Shown in pieces: positions 45,609 to 56,039 of a stretch of DNA of 64,000 nucleotides (positions are counted from its first letter, which is position 1; every line of letters starts with the position of its first letter). The stretch covers positions 3,348,001-3,412,000 of the forward strand of contig OZ017798.1 of assembly GCA_963969395.1 (NCBI GenBank), read 5' to 3'. The position numbers and the translations under genes are program-made. The stretch comes from Pseudoscleropodium purum. Taxonomy: Eukaryota > Streptophyta > Bryopsida > Hypnales > Brachytheciaceae. The notes beneath the pieces are model-generated. The model was not told where the DNA came from. It was given only the letters and a program-made list of their open reading frames with translations, and did no database searches.

Positions 45609-47469
45609 GAGGAACTGCCGTTTTTTGCTTGCGGGACTAGCCGCCTGTTTAGTGGATGTGTAAATTGATAGGAGAGTTGGAACAGCGGCGGTGCTGATGA
45701 CTAATCTTTCTTTGGCATGTAATCAGTCATGGCTTTTTAAAATAGCCGGCGAGCTTTCACATCTGTTGGAGGTCTCATGCTCATTTTGTAGTTTGGTGAA
45801 TCTTATGCGCTTGCTTGCTTCTCTTATCCTTGATTATTCTTTGCCGAAGATTTGATTCTTTTTGAACCATGGAGCAGTTCGCCTGATTGAAAACCTGGAA
45901 ACGCGAGAAGAGAAGATCGGTTGACTTCAGAGTTATACTTGCTGTTGTTTAGCCATTGCTATCGATGCTTTCGATATGCTTAACGATCTGTAGGGAATTT
46001 TTGAGTTTCAGGTTAATATGGACGTCTTCGGTTATGAAGCGCCCATGCGCTTCCATGCTTCATGGGAGCCTCTGCATCTGAGAAGTGACTCTGACCAAGC
46101 AGAAGGTAAGGTCTGAGAGCTTTTACATGAGAAGTTACTAAATGTTTTACTTGGAAAATTACAAGAGCTTCATGACCAAATATTCGTCAACATAGACTTG
46201 ATGTTCGTGTCATTGCTTACTGGAATGATTTGGCTGATTCGATTTGCAGTCGGGCACTTGCATCTCTCTTATTTTAATTAAGAGATTAGTATTTTTGCAG
46301 TGCTGGATGCCCAGCCCTATTTCTTCCGAGTACTTTAGGGTCCTTAATAAATAAATACGACATAGTTTGAATGGGTGACAAGTATGCCACAATCATTAGC
46401 AATCGACGATTGTGTCAGATTTGAGGGTACATGGTTGTATTGAAGAGGTCCGACTGTCTAGAGGATGGTCCGATTGTCCGAGTGTGTTTTACCGAGGTCA
46501 ATTCATATTTCAATTGGACCCAGACCTAGGTGCATTTTTGTATCGTCACAATCAATACGGTATTGCTGCATGTTTAGTAACATGACAATTTTCTTGGGAT
46601 TGCTTGAGACAGGAAGGTGGTCCAATCTCTTATTCTCACTCTTGCATGCATGCACAATATTGATTGTTGTATTGGTTGTGCCTTTTTTGAGGTTTGAATC
46701 GGTTATGTCTGCCCTAGTTGAGAAAAAAAAGGATATGAGATCCGGAGCAAATGAAGGTGATAGTGAAGGGGTCTGGGTGATAATAAAGAGATCTTCAAAT
46801 ATTTACATACTCTTACGTTTCATGTATGGAAATGCCGTCCATGGCTTCATGTATGGAAGGCATTTTCAAACTAGAACAGTATGTCTCCCTCCTCCCTCTT
46901 TCAGTATTACCTTATTCCAGGTATCGTGTGAATGTTGGGCATTGCATTTGCACTTGCTGTTGGATTACGAAAAACATAGAATACTCGCCTATGTCACTAA
47001 AATGAGGGTCCGACATAAAATACTCGCCTATTTCAAAACGAGGGTTCGACACTCAAAATGGGTTGGGTTGGATTATACTGAAGTTACCGTTCAAAATCGT
47101 TTGACCTTGACACAAACTTAATAGCTAGGTTGTTGCGATTGTTGTTCGGTCATCTATCATGCACTCTGGAAATTGCCCCGACAAATATATAAAGCTTTAA
47201 ATTTTCTCTTCTTCGCAATTAGAACTTGAAATTCGGCAGAATTTGGAGTGTTGGAGTGCATTTGAGGATGACGTAACAAGACCCAATTGGGAGTGCAAAG
47301 TGCATTTGTAATCGAGGTTTGCCCGGAACTCTATAATTAGCCAAATTTCAATCCCATCTTGCAGAAAATAGATGTTAGTATATTCTTAGTGGACATTCTA
47401 GAATGTAAGTTACAAAAATATAGTACCGGTTGATGTGTTGAGAGTTGAGGATTTTTTAAGCATATTTTT
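45609..47469. other. 3' flank of p23, then no supportable gene
   Basis: A 218-codon plus frame at 46465-47121 is the longest opening but has uneven composition and no motifs, and includes direct repeats (AATACTCGCCTATTTCA-AAA-GAGGGT-CGACA at about 46980-47055; TCCGA-TGTC at about 46449-46482). I do not call it. Confidence 0.45.
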
Positions 47470-47802
47470 TTAATGATATGAATTATAAGCTCGAAAACCG
47501 TTCACGAAGAGGTATCCGACTGTGCGCCCGAAGTGCAAGAGCGCCACGTCGACCTTTCCGGAGACCCTGACTTTGCCAGGAACGGGCACTAAGTAATGAA
47601 TCTCTTGTTCTGATGAATTCAGTTCTTTTTCTTTCAATTTGGTCATGTGATTCCTGCTCAATCTTTCGCCTGCTAAAAGTTGGGAAACAGTTTTTGTACT
47701 ACTTGAGAATTTCCAGAGAATTGGTCGGGTGGCAGTGCTGGGCACTGCTTTGAGAAGTTTGATGAGTTCAGAGTAGAATTGTGTGGGTGGTTGTGGTTGC
47801 AT
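47470..47802 (-). CDS. hypothetical protein, 110 aa, unknown function
   Basis: From ATG at 47802 (MQPQPPTQFYSELIKLLKAV) the frame runs to TAA at 47470, ending GYLFVNGFRAYNSYH. The C-terminal part uses GC-rich third positions (GTCTCCGGAAAGGTCGACGT region), unlike the AT-rich surroundings, which favours real coding. It is hydrophilic with no membrane segment, no signal peptide and no motif I can name. About 400 bp upstream (48230-48140, minus) lies a diverged copy of its first 25-30 codons and of the preceding 15 codons, broken by TAA and TAG. It reads RFNSPLSKSMPPEPA, then QLYYELCKLLN. The homology extends upstream of the ATG, across an in-frame TGA. So the ORF could be an exon of a longer gene or a partly decayed gene fragment. 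Confidence 0.45.
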   Translation of the reverse strand: MQPQPPTQFYSELIKLLKAVPSTATRPILWKFSSSTKTVSQLLAGERLSRNHMTKLKEKELNSSEQEIHYLVPVPGKVRVSGKVDVALLHFGRTVGYLFVNGFRAYNSYH

Positions 47803-48840
47803 CCTTTTAGGAAGCACAGAGTTTCATCTCATTAGCTCTGATAATATTGGAAGTCTGGCTTTTGATGATAGGGATTCGCTGTTCTCTTGGACTTCACGAG
47901 AGAATTCGAACAGCCCTAATAATACTACTCTGTTTGTGATACTCTTCACTCCTTAGCGCTCTGACGTCCAAAATCTGGATGATGAACAGAGAGGTTCTTC
48001 CAAGCATTCTTTTTTCATCACACAACTTCTCTCCATCCATATCTATGCTTGTCTTTTAGAAAACCACACTTTCTAGTTGATGAATTTGATGAAATGGAGG
48101 GTAAATAATACATATTTATTAAGATAGAAGCATAAATATGCAAAAATTCAAGAAAGGTTTGAGGTGCTAAGGGTTTAAGAGTTTACAGAGTTCATAGTAT
48201 AACTGTTAAGCTGGCTCTGGTGGCATGCTTTTTGAAAGTGGAGAGTTGAATCTCAAAGACTCTGGTGGTTTTGTAGGTCATGCGTTACCCTCTGTAATTC
48301 AGCTTTATCTCTACCCTAATGGTTTTGGTGTCCATCTATTCCTTCTTCTCGTCTGAATATGCATCGTTGTTGGCTATGTCACAGGTTGGAGTGGGATGGA
48401 AAGACATTGTTAATTAGCAAATACAAATCCATGGGAATCGTGGCGAATCCAAATGTGATTCATTCCGAAGTGCGATCAGGTATTCAGCATCTTACTAGCA
48501 ACAGTTTAGTAGTTCGAAAGCCTAACTCCTCATTAGTTTCCTGCAAGTGCGGGCACGCAAATAGGTTAGTAAATTTCCAACTAGCTAATGGACCTCAATA
48601 CCTGAGTTCGCTAATTTGCACTACTTGGATGGGGCGGGCAGGGCCTTAACCAAGTTAGTGATCGTCGTAACGGAAGCTTGCACCGAGTGTTTTTCAGTGA
48701 TTGAGGTAAAGTCAATTCCTGTGTTGTATCAGAGAATGTTCGCTTTCTATTTATAGAGCTATAAAGAATTGCATTATCGTACCACTTCCCTTGAATGTCA
48801 CTAAGCAATACTGAGTCGTGCTTCCTCTTGTATTCTTGCA
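47803..48840. other. probably unique sequence with a duplicated exon fragment; no firm gene
   Basis: It contains the decayed second copy of the first part of the 110-residue ORF (about 48140-48260, minus). A plus-strand stretch at about 48609-48712 (FANLHYLDGAGRALTKLVIV) is open up to a GAG/GTAAAG donor-like site and could be an exon. GC content is higher than in the repeats on either side. Confidence 0.35.
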
Positions 48841-48841
48841 G

Positions 48842-48998
48842 ATGTTAAATCTGCTCTCCACAAAAAGAGCTTGGATGGGAAAAGGACACCACTTCGGAGG
48901 CTTACAACAATGCTGAGGGTTTATATTAGGCGACTTGTATTGAAACACAGGGACAACTATGTGGTCCGATGTCATCCCCTCAAACCAATCTATGCTTG
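48842..48998 (+). other. possible internal exon of an unrecognised gene
   Basis: Bounded by TATTCTTGCAG and CTTG/GTGAGG, this stretch has an open frame giving KSALHKKSLDGKRTPLRRLT then MLRVYIRRLVLKHRDNYVVR. It is 157 bases long. I see no family likeness, and the next acceptor (TTTCTGCAG, ending about 49132) would give only a few codons before a stop in this frame. It is a guess from splice signals and charge pattern. Confidence 0.22.
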
Positions 48999-49349
48999 GT
49001 GAGGATTTCGTTGATTCTGGATCATGGAAGTCGTTTTGTCAGTTACTGTTTTGTTTAGCTTGGCTTATGTTTACGTCTCTCTTTTTCTGGTTTTCAAAAC
49101 AGAGTTCATTGATACTGAGTATTTTCTGCAGGCAATGGCAAAGGACATGAAGTTGACATCGGATGCAGCAGCCGTCTGGTGCGCTTTCACTTTTATGTGA
49201 CCGGTTCCATAATTAAGTACAATAGATCGGCTGCCAATGTTGAAACACAAGAAAATTAATCTCAGCTATAATAGAAGGTTTATTTGTCATTGGTGTGTTT
49301 ATCAGCATGAAAATTGTGAGACTTGCTGCAAGTAAGCAGCTGAGGTTAT

Positions 49350-49428
49350 CCATTGTGGGCCGAATTCTGTTAGTGGTGTACATTAAGTTTTGAAATGTAC
49401 ACGACTAACAGAATTCAACCCACAATGG
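49350..49428. repeat. long hairpin, 35-bp arms with an 8-base loop
   Basis: Left arm 49350-49384 (CCATTGTGGG ... GTGTACATT) pairs with right arm 49393-49428 at all but about three positions around the loop AAGTTTTG. No target duplication is obvious. It could be a tiny foldback element or a transcribed stem. Confidence 0.7.
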
Positions 49429-49429
49429 G

Positions 49430-52400
49430 CTTGCTCCCATTTGATCTGGAATGGGTATCTGGTCAAATGAAGCTGAAAATAATGCATGTCGTTTGGGGGC
49501 AATACTAATGACTCCATTCAGATGACTGCTGCTTTTTTGTATATTTAACTTAACACATTACCTCAGGACTGCAAATGTCTTCAAGCTGCAATGTCAACCT
49601 CTGAGACTTTCTTGAAAATGTACTTGCAGTTCTGATAGCTCAGAGGGATGATAATTCCTGAAGTCAGATTTAATGTACCATCAGCTTTTTCAGGATTTAC
49701 TATCATCCAGTAACTGCATCTAGTGGCATTCCTTCTGAGCTAAAATGTACAATCCCTGGCACACAACATGGGACAGGAATGCCTCTGGTTGATTTTGGAT
49801 ACACTTACATAATCAACACTAAAAGAGTTTATAGTTTATTCATATAAGCTTAGTATGTTTCTTTAACAAATATCTATGGTTGTGTTTGATGGTGTTTATT
49901 TTAACCAGTGAATGCCCAAGGTCTTTTTTGAGACTTTCTAGGAATTTGCTCTAAATTGAACAAAAAGTCAACATTTTGATAAGTTGTATTGATTTTTTTA
50001 AAATTATAACCGTATAAATTCAAACTAGGTATGTTTGAGATCACATAGGAAAAGAAACACAACAATATCACTTATGGATTGGAAGATCATGAGGGTGTTA
50101 AAATTGTGAAAGTGATTTGATGTCTTTCAATACTCTTTTCACATGTGAAATCTAAGAAAATGGTCACTAAACAAATATGAAGTTAAAGGACATAATATGC
50201 ATAATCCTAACCAATTTATGGCTTCTCAAGATTTCTTCTATAGTATTTTTGAAGTGAATTTCTAACGTGAGTTTTTCTCTAAGATTTAGTATGTTTGAGG
50301 CTCATTTCTAAGAGATATCAATATTAAAGAAAGTCAAGATTGTAGTGGACACCCTTGCACAAAATCTTGAATACAAAAATTATAATCAATTAATCATTTT
50401 CAGAATTAGATTTTTCATGCTAAAATTAGACTTCGAAACAAATTTTTCAAAAATATAAATTTACTACTAAAAATAGCAGTTTGGTTAGGTTATATTTAAC
50501 TTGAAAGTATTGTTGATAGTAAAATTTGATGTCTTCAACATTTAGAGGTTAAATCCAGATTTGGATGAATGTACTCAATGTGATTGAAGTCATTGTCAAA
50601 GTGTTTTGGCTAGTGACAAGATCTCATTTGTTGTTACCATGAGTTGAAAATTCCCTAAATATTGCAAATTTGGTTTTGATGAGTGCAATGTCTCATGATC
50701 AATTTACCTAGTATATGTCCAACTAAATATTACCAATATTATAGTATGCAAATACAATTGCAAAAGACCTTCAGTCACCAAGTGTCCAATAACTTATTAA
50801 AATATACCCTCCTGAAACTTCAAAATAAAAAGCCTTACCAATTGCAAGATCAAGTCACTTAGTTGAATTTCGAAAAGAAGTATTTTCAACTCTTCCCAAA
50901 TGGTTAGATTTTGTCTTCTAAACTTTTTAATACAAAAATGTATAGTTATAACAAGTTGTTGCTCTCCATTATATATTGAAGAAATAAGTTGGAAATACCA
51001 ATAAGAAATTTAAAGTAAAAAATATTTTATATAAAAAACTAGTGAGTCAAAAGAAGTAGAGTATAATTTAAAATACTAAATTGTTACAAATTTAGTTATA
51101 GAATTGAAAAATGCCAATCCTAATGGGAGTTGTAATATTGTAATAAAAAAAATGCATCCAATATTTTTATTTTATTTTCAAAAGTGTTAGAAATTGAGTT
51201 AAATAAAAAGACTTCAAAGTTTATCTTAATGTAGAGATTCCATTACTATCCACAGACTACAACTCCTCGTAACTTTCATCTCATTAATTTAAATGGAATG
51301 ATTCAAAACTGTCTATATATACATAAATCTAGAAAGCCAATTTCAAAATTTTATTTAAGGAAAAAAAATTTGAGTTGTCCAAGTTGCTAACAAAGCAATG
51401 AAAATTATATATCATGCAATAACTTTTTAACCATGTAGTTAAAAGTTATGAAAATTGTTGTGCCCTAAAGGTATTCATTGGGCACATCTTGTGTTAAAAT
51501 TTATAAAAAAATTCCTTTTGTAGTAAACTACCCAAAATTGCTATATTGCCAACAAACACCGCTTGGTCCTTTAGGGATTAAGGTAGTAGATAATCAAAGT
51601 CTCCTTAGGTTACAACATTCCAATATTTCTTGTGTTTATATAACGTGATTTCTACTATCATTCTTATCCAAAGTTCATTTTCATTATGACTTTGTCATTT
51701 TGCTTTTATTTTACAAATCTCAAAAAAATAATAAATAAATAAATGATGTCTCTCCCTTGCAACACAATCACCAACAGTTATGTACAGCAATGTGAAGCCC
51801 TATTTTATAAAATATACTAAAATTGTAGATTGCTCTCTTTTGTAGATCCCTCTTATTTAAAACAACCTCCAATAGTCAAGACCTCCCAAAGCTAGCCTTT
51901 CAAAGACAAGCAATAGACCTTGAAAATAAATGCCTGTGACCATAAAAACAAACTTCAAAATCCCTATACTTTGTATGTTCTCATAAGTTACTATGCAATC
52001 TTGAATTTTTATATTTTTACTATTTAGAGATAAAATCATATGTCATCAACAACATTTTTTTTTTTTTTCGTTTAGGGGTGAGTGCTTATTTGTCAACAAG
52101 GCCAAGTGTGGACAAGCAATTTGGCTTCTTAAAAATTTAATGCATTTTTTTTCTTCAAGTCACTATCTTCAAAGTATATATTTGGCTTTAAATTTGAAGT
52201 CATTGGCTAATTCTAAATTTTGCATGTTGTAGGAAGTGGCAATCAAGGATTGAGATTTGGTGGAATTTGGAGTACTTAATATGTACTACTGAATCGGCTT
52301 AGGCTGCACTTTGTATGTTATTTCAAAAAAATTTAAAAATGTAAGCAATACAATGCAATCATCCAACACAAAAATGGCAATTTTATTCAAATGGTAGAGG

Positions 52401-53262
52401 AAACACATGTGGTGGAAAAGAAAACTTCAAGTAAAAACTACAACTTGAACAAAATGCTCCTAGTTCTCCTGGCTTCGAAACTATCAAAACAGGATTTGTA
52501 AAACAAACACAAGTACTCCAATGTTTGATTTAGTACAACATTAAAAAGATGGAAGAGAACTTAACAATTGTAGAATGTAAGCAACTATGCAATGCAAGAT
52601 ACTAGTCTTCGACATGTTAGTAGAATGCAAGTATCCACACAAAGGAGCACAAACTTTCTTCACTCAATCATTCATCTTACTTGAATTTAATGATTAGTCT
52701 GATGTCACTTGCAAGCAATAGAATTGCACACTCCAATGCCTAAAAAGGGGATTGGAATAGATACAATTCTGCAAGACTATAAGCAATGCAAATAGACAAC
52801 ATGTACCTCATGATATCATGCTATAAGAAGGTTTTATATACTTTACTAGAAATATAGATTTAGTTTGTTACAGAAGAAGAGGATAGAAACACAACTCACA
52901 AACGGAAACCAAGATATGACTTGGAAAACACCACATGGAAATTGGTAAACAAGCATGTTGCACTCCCCATCTACAACCAACCAAAAACATTAGGCAAACA
53001 CAAAAGAATAGAAATAAATAAATAAAAGTCATGTTGCATAAAACTAATACAATGTAGCATGGACATTCCCTAAAGTTACAACCACAAGTGAGGTGCAACA
53101 AAAATTCACGTGCTTGTAGAAGTCTATCACCTACCTACTATATGAAAAAAATACCAAGTACCAACTTCAAATGGCTATCTTGTACAGTGCTTGTCATGTA
53201 GTGAGTACATAATGCTGCTGCTCAGTGGCTAGCACCCACTACTTAAAGCAATCATCATAAAG
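49430..53262. other. AT-rich repeat DNA, no gene recognised
   Basis: It includes inverted copy D of the dispersed repeat family at 51180-51640, whose reverse complement matches copy B at 35700-35880 and carries the TTAATCCCTAAAG word. A poly(T) run lies at 52053-52068. Frames such as 52868-53101 (minus) are short and without motifs. Confidence 0.5.
51180..51640 (-). repeat. dispersed repeat family, copy D (inverted)
   Basis: The reverse complement contains GAAATTGGCTTTCTAGATTT, ATGTATATATAGAC, TTTTGAATCATTCCATTTAA and AAACTTTGAAGTC in the order seen at 35715-35880 in copy B. Confidence 0.55.
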
Positions 53263-54490
53263 AAAATTTTATAGAGTATAGACATTTTTACATTGCATAT
53301 CCACAACAACATCCAAGTAATCATCCAGCCTATCTTTGAGAAAAGATAATGCAAAGAACATGCATTCATCCTCCATGCTATCTAGAACATGCACCATGGC
53401 AATTTGGGCCAATTTCATGTACTCCCTGAAGTTTTTGCCTAGAGAAGAGTTTGCATCCAACGTCTTCTACGATTTAGTGAGTGGATTCACTATTTGGTGT
53501 GTAGGAGCATATAATGGAGGCATCTCCATGGTGGTGTGGGCGTTTTCCATCATAGCAAGCTTGAATAGAATTTGTTTAGAGTCCAGGAGGAATTTATCAA
53601 GCATAGTTGGGATACAACATTTGTTGCCCTCCTCCTCAATCCACTTAGGCTCTCTATAGAAACCTTTAATGACTTCCAAGTACATTTTGAAGCTTGCACT
53701 ACAATCCTCTCGTAGCCAATATTATAGATAGACAACACCTAGTGTATCCATTAAACCATGATCTAGAAATTTGTACACTAGTTCATCCATGAGTTTTCCT
53801 ACGGCTTCTATATGAGACACATACAGGGTTGACGAATCTCAACGTCTGCCCCAAAATAGCGTCCGTTTTCCGGACGTCCGGACGCACGGATGCTAGTGGA
53901 CGCAGCGTCCCGACCGCCGTCGGAAAGCGGTTTGGCGGGGCGGACGCCCAAATCGTGCGGACGAGATCAATCCGCGCGTTGATCGGACGACCGTAATCAG
54001 GCGGACGCTGCGTCCGCCAGACCGCGAATGTCAGCGTCCGCGTCCGGACGTCCCAGACGTCCAAACGTCGTGTCAACCCTGGACACATAGCAATCACAAA
54101 TAGTAGACCTCAAGTAGAGAAGCACATTGGAAAGAAATTACAAAGCAATTCACAATTTCAGACCTAAGCAACTAAGCAACTCACAATCTTTAGTTGTTGT
54201 ACAAAGATTGTTGCTAAAATTCATGAAGAAATTACTCACCTTTGCGGTCATTCTGGATGGTGGTAATATATGGCTACATATCCCTCATGGTTCACCATTG
54301 CATCATCATGCATGGCATATAGAGTGTCTCCATCAACTACAAATGTTAAAGTCTCACAGGGCAAGTTCAAATTGGCATCCCACTTCATCAAGATTTGTTC
54401 ATAAGAGTATTGATGGACCTGGTTGTACACATGGAACTTGTCTTTGAGGAAGGTTGTTTTAGCATTCAAGTAAAACATGAACAAGCTGAT
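53263..54490 (-). pseudogene. hAT-superfamily transposase relic, interrupted by a MITE
   Basis: The minus strand reads, toward lower coordinates, a segment with KFHVYNQVHQYSYEQILMKW (54430-54370) and HDDAMVNHEGYVAIYYHHP (about 54310-54255). Then comes the MITE at 53824-54081. Next is YLEVIKGFYREPKWIEEEGN (53682-53620), and a hAT C-terminal dimerisation region, LGKNFREYMKLAQIAMVHVL then DSMEDECMFFALSFLKDRL, at 53445-53330. Stops and small shifts are frequent. It is a different and more decayed copy than the one at 1-2152, which is plus strand and has VEDERCFSNL at the same motif. Ends and target duplication of this host element are not visible. Confidence 0.75.
53816..54089. mobile_element. 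hAT-type MITE, 258 bp, CpG-rich, with perfect 8-bp target duplication
   Basis: The element is 53824-54081. Its termini are CAGGGTTGAC and GTCAACCCTG, a perfect 10-bp inverted repeat, with further pairing inside (AACGTCTGCC on the left, GACGTCTGGG reading in from the right). Both sides carry GACACATA (53816-53823 and 54082-54089). A CAGGG start and an 8-bp duplication are the hallmarks of the hAT superfamily. It has no coding capacity; its open minus frame is a side effect of high GC. The interior is dense in CpG and in GCGTCC/GGACGC words, whereas the host sequence is AT-rich and CpG-poor. It interrupts an older hAT relic. Confidence 0.92.
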
Positions 54491-55368
54491 CTAACATGTG
54501 CCCAAAGCTCTAACAAAATCACAAATATAAGTGTCTCTTTTATGAGCCCACTTGATTAAAGTATCCACTACCTCTAGTATGGGCAACATAGCAAGCATAC
54601 TGATCAAAACATAGGGATCTAGTAGGAGGGCAAGGTTGGCCAATAGTCACAAAATTTTTGTCATCAGACTCTTAGAGTGCAAGATAGGTTTTAAATCACT
54701 GAAAATCATATTAAAAAAATTGAAAAATAATAGTGAGTAGAAAAGCACACGCGTAAGCCAAAAAAAATGGAATCCCAAATAAACAAACCCAACCTCAAAT
54801 TAGGAAACAGAACATGAATTTACAAACCAAGCCTGAACAATGAAATGTAGCATTAGAAGAAAAATGGACTCCAAAAGGGGTTGCTTCAATGCAAGAAAGG
54901 CAAGCCTATATAATTGAAGTAGACTTATTACTGTTGAGTGCTAGAGTAATAATGACAAGTTGGATAGTTTGTTGATGTTGAATTGAACAAATGAGATTGT
55001 ACAATGAATTGCCCATTTGAAGGTCTACCTACTTACACAGTCATCTAGAAGCCCACTAAAGTAGTTGTCGCTACCCCATTTGGCGGATTGATGACCTATA
55101 GTTACCAATCAATTTGGCGGGGGTTTACATATTGGTACTTGTACGATCAACGGTTTCCTGATGCTACTTGTTTGCATAATCTTGCTTGCTTGCTATTTCT
55201 TAGATATTTTGTTTTAATGAAAAATATGTGTTGAAGGATTGAGTAAGTTGTTTCGATTTGAACTCGATCAATGTATTGGAATTAGTAAGGTAAGAAATTT
55301 TTGTATTGTACAACTCAACTGATTTTGTATAGCTTGAAATTTAGCTTGAAATATGTAGATTCATAGTA
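54491..55368. other. no gene recognised
   Basis: It may include the decayed N-terminal part of the minus-strand hAT relic. No motif is legible. Confidence 0.4.
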
Positions 55369-55588
55369 TACTATAAGAACCCAACATTTTATGTGACAAG
55401 CCTAATTTTTTTAAACAGATTTTAGGTGATGTTTAATGCAACAAACTCATGTTTTTATGTCAACAAAAATGTTCAACCAACATCAATGTTGACATAAAAA
55501 CATGGGTTTGTTGCATTGGACATCATTGAAAATCCATTTAAAACAATTAGGGCTTGTCACATAAAATGTGGGTTTTTTTATAGTGGTA
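55366..55588. mobile_element. CACTA-type foldback MITE, 217 bp, with 3-bp target duplication
   Basis: Element 55369-55585 is almost entirely an inverted repeat. Its left end reads TACTATAAGAACCCAACATT and its right end, reversed, CACTATAAAAAAACCCACAT. Pairing continues for about 100 bases through TTTTATGTGACAAGCC, GATGTTTAATGCAACAAAC and CATGTTTTTATGTCAACA. The first T of the left end is probably a C changed by decay. GTA flanks both sides (55366-55368 and 55586-55588). CACT(A) ends and a 3-bp duplication fit the CACTA superfamily. Confidence 0.8.
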
Positions 55589-56039
55589 AGAAGGTTTTGG
55601 ACTTTGTACCTCGATCAATCCAACAATTTTGTGTATCATGAAGTCTGATGTTTGGATTCATAGTCTAGTCTGATATATGGATTCAAATTCATGGGGTTTG
55701 AATTACTTTAGAATTGTCCAATTTGAACTCCCTTCTAGTACTACAAGCTCATGAATGAGAATCATGTGACTTAGCTCCAATTAATTTCAAGCAACCCAAT
55801 GAAGAAAGTTTAGTGTAAGAATGCGTGCATTTGAGATTATAAATAACAATCGATTGTATTAGTTTATTCTGATCAAGTTAACAGATCTAAAATCAATGCA
55901 AGTGAGGGGATGATCATCTAAGGTTTCAAATAGGCTAATGAATAACAATGTGTTAGATGCTTGAATCTTTTAAAATATTTGTATCTCTATCTCTAATTCT
56001 ATGAAGTTCCTGCAATCTTGGGTACTGAAATTTTGACAA
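55589..56039. other. no gene recognised
   Basis: AT-rich; a near repetition of GTATCATGAAGTCTGATGT/TAGTCTGATAT lies at about 55633-55680. Confidence 0.5.

Noticed and set aside
46465..47121. 218-codon plus-strand opening after the Gly/Met-rich p23 gene
   Set aside because: No motif, irregular composition, internal direct repeats and no splice or start context. It is long but looks accidental.
47840..47870. ATTATCAGAGCTAA resembling the initiator-Met primer binding site of Copia elements (minus strand)
   Set aside because: No LTR end, no gag or pol nearby, and the sequence is explained as part of the duplicated exon block.
53783..54097. 104-codon minus-strand opening rich in Arg and Pro
   Set aside because: It is produced by the GC-rich MITE; both its boundaries fall just outside the element, and it has no motif.
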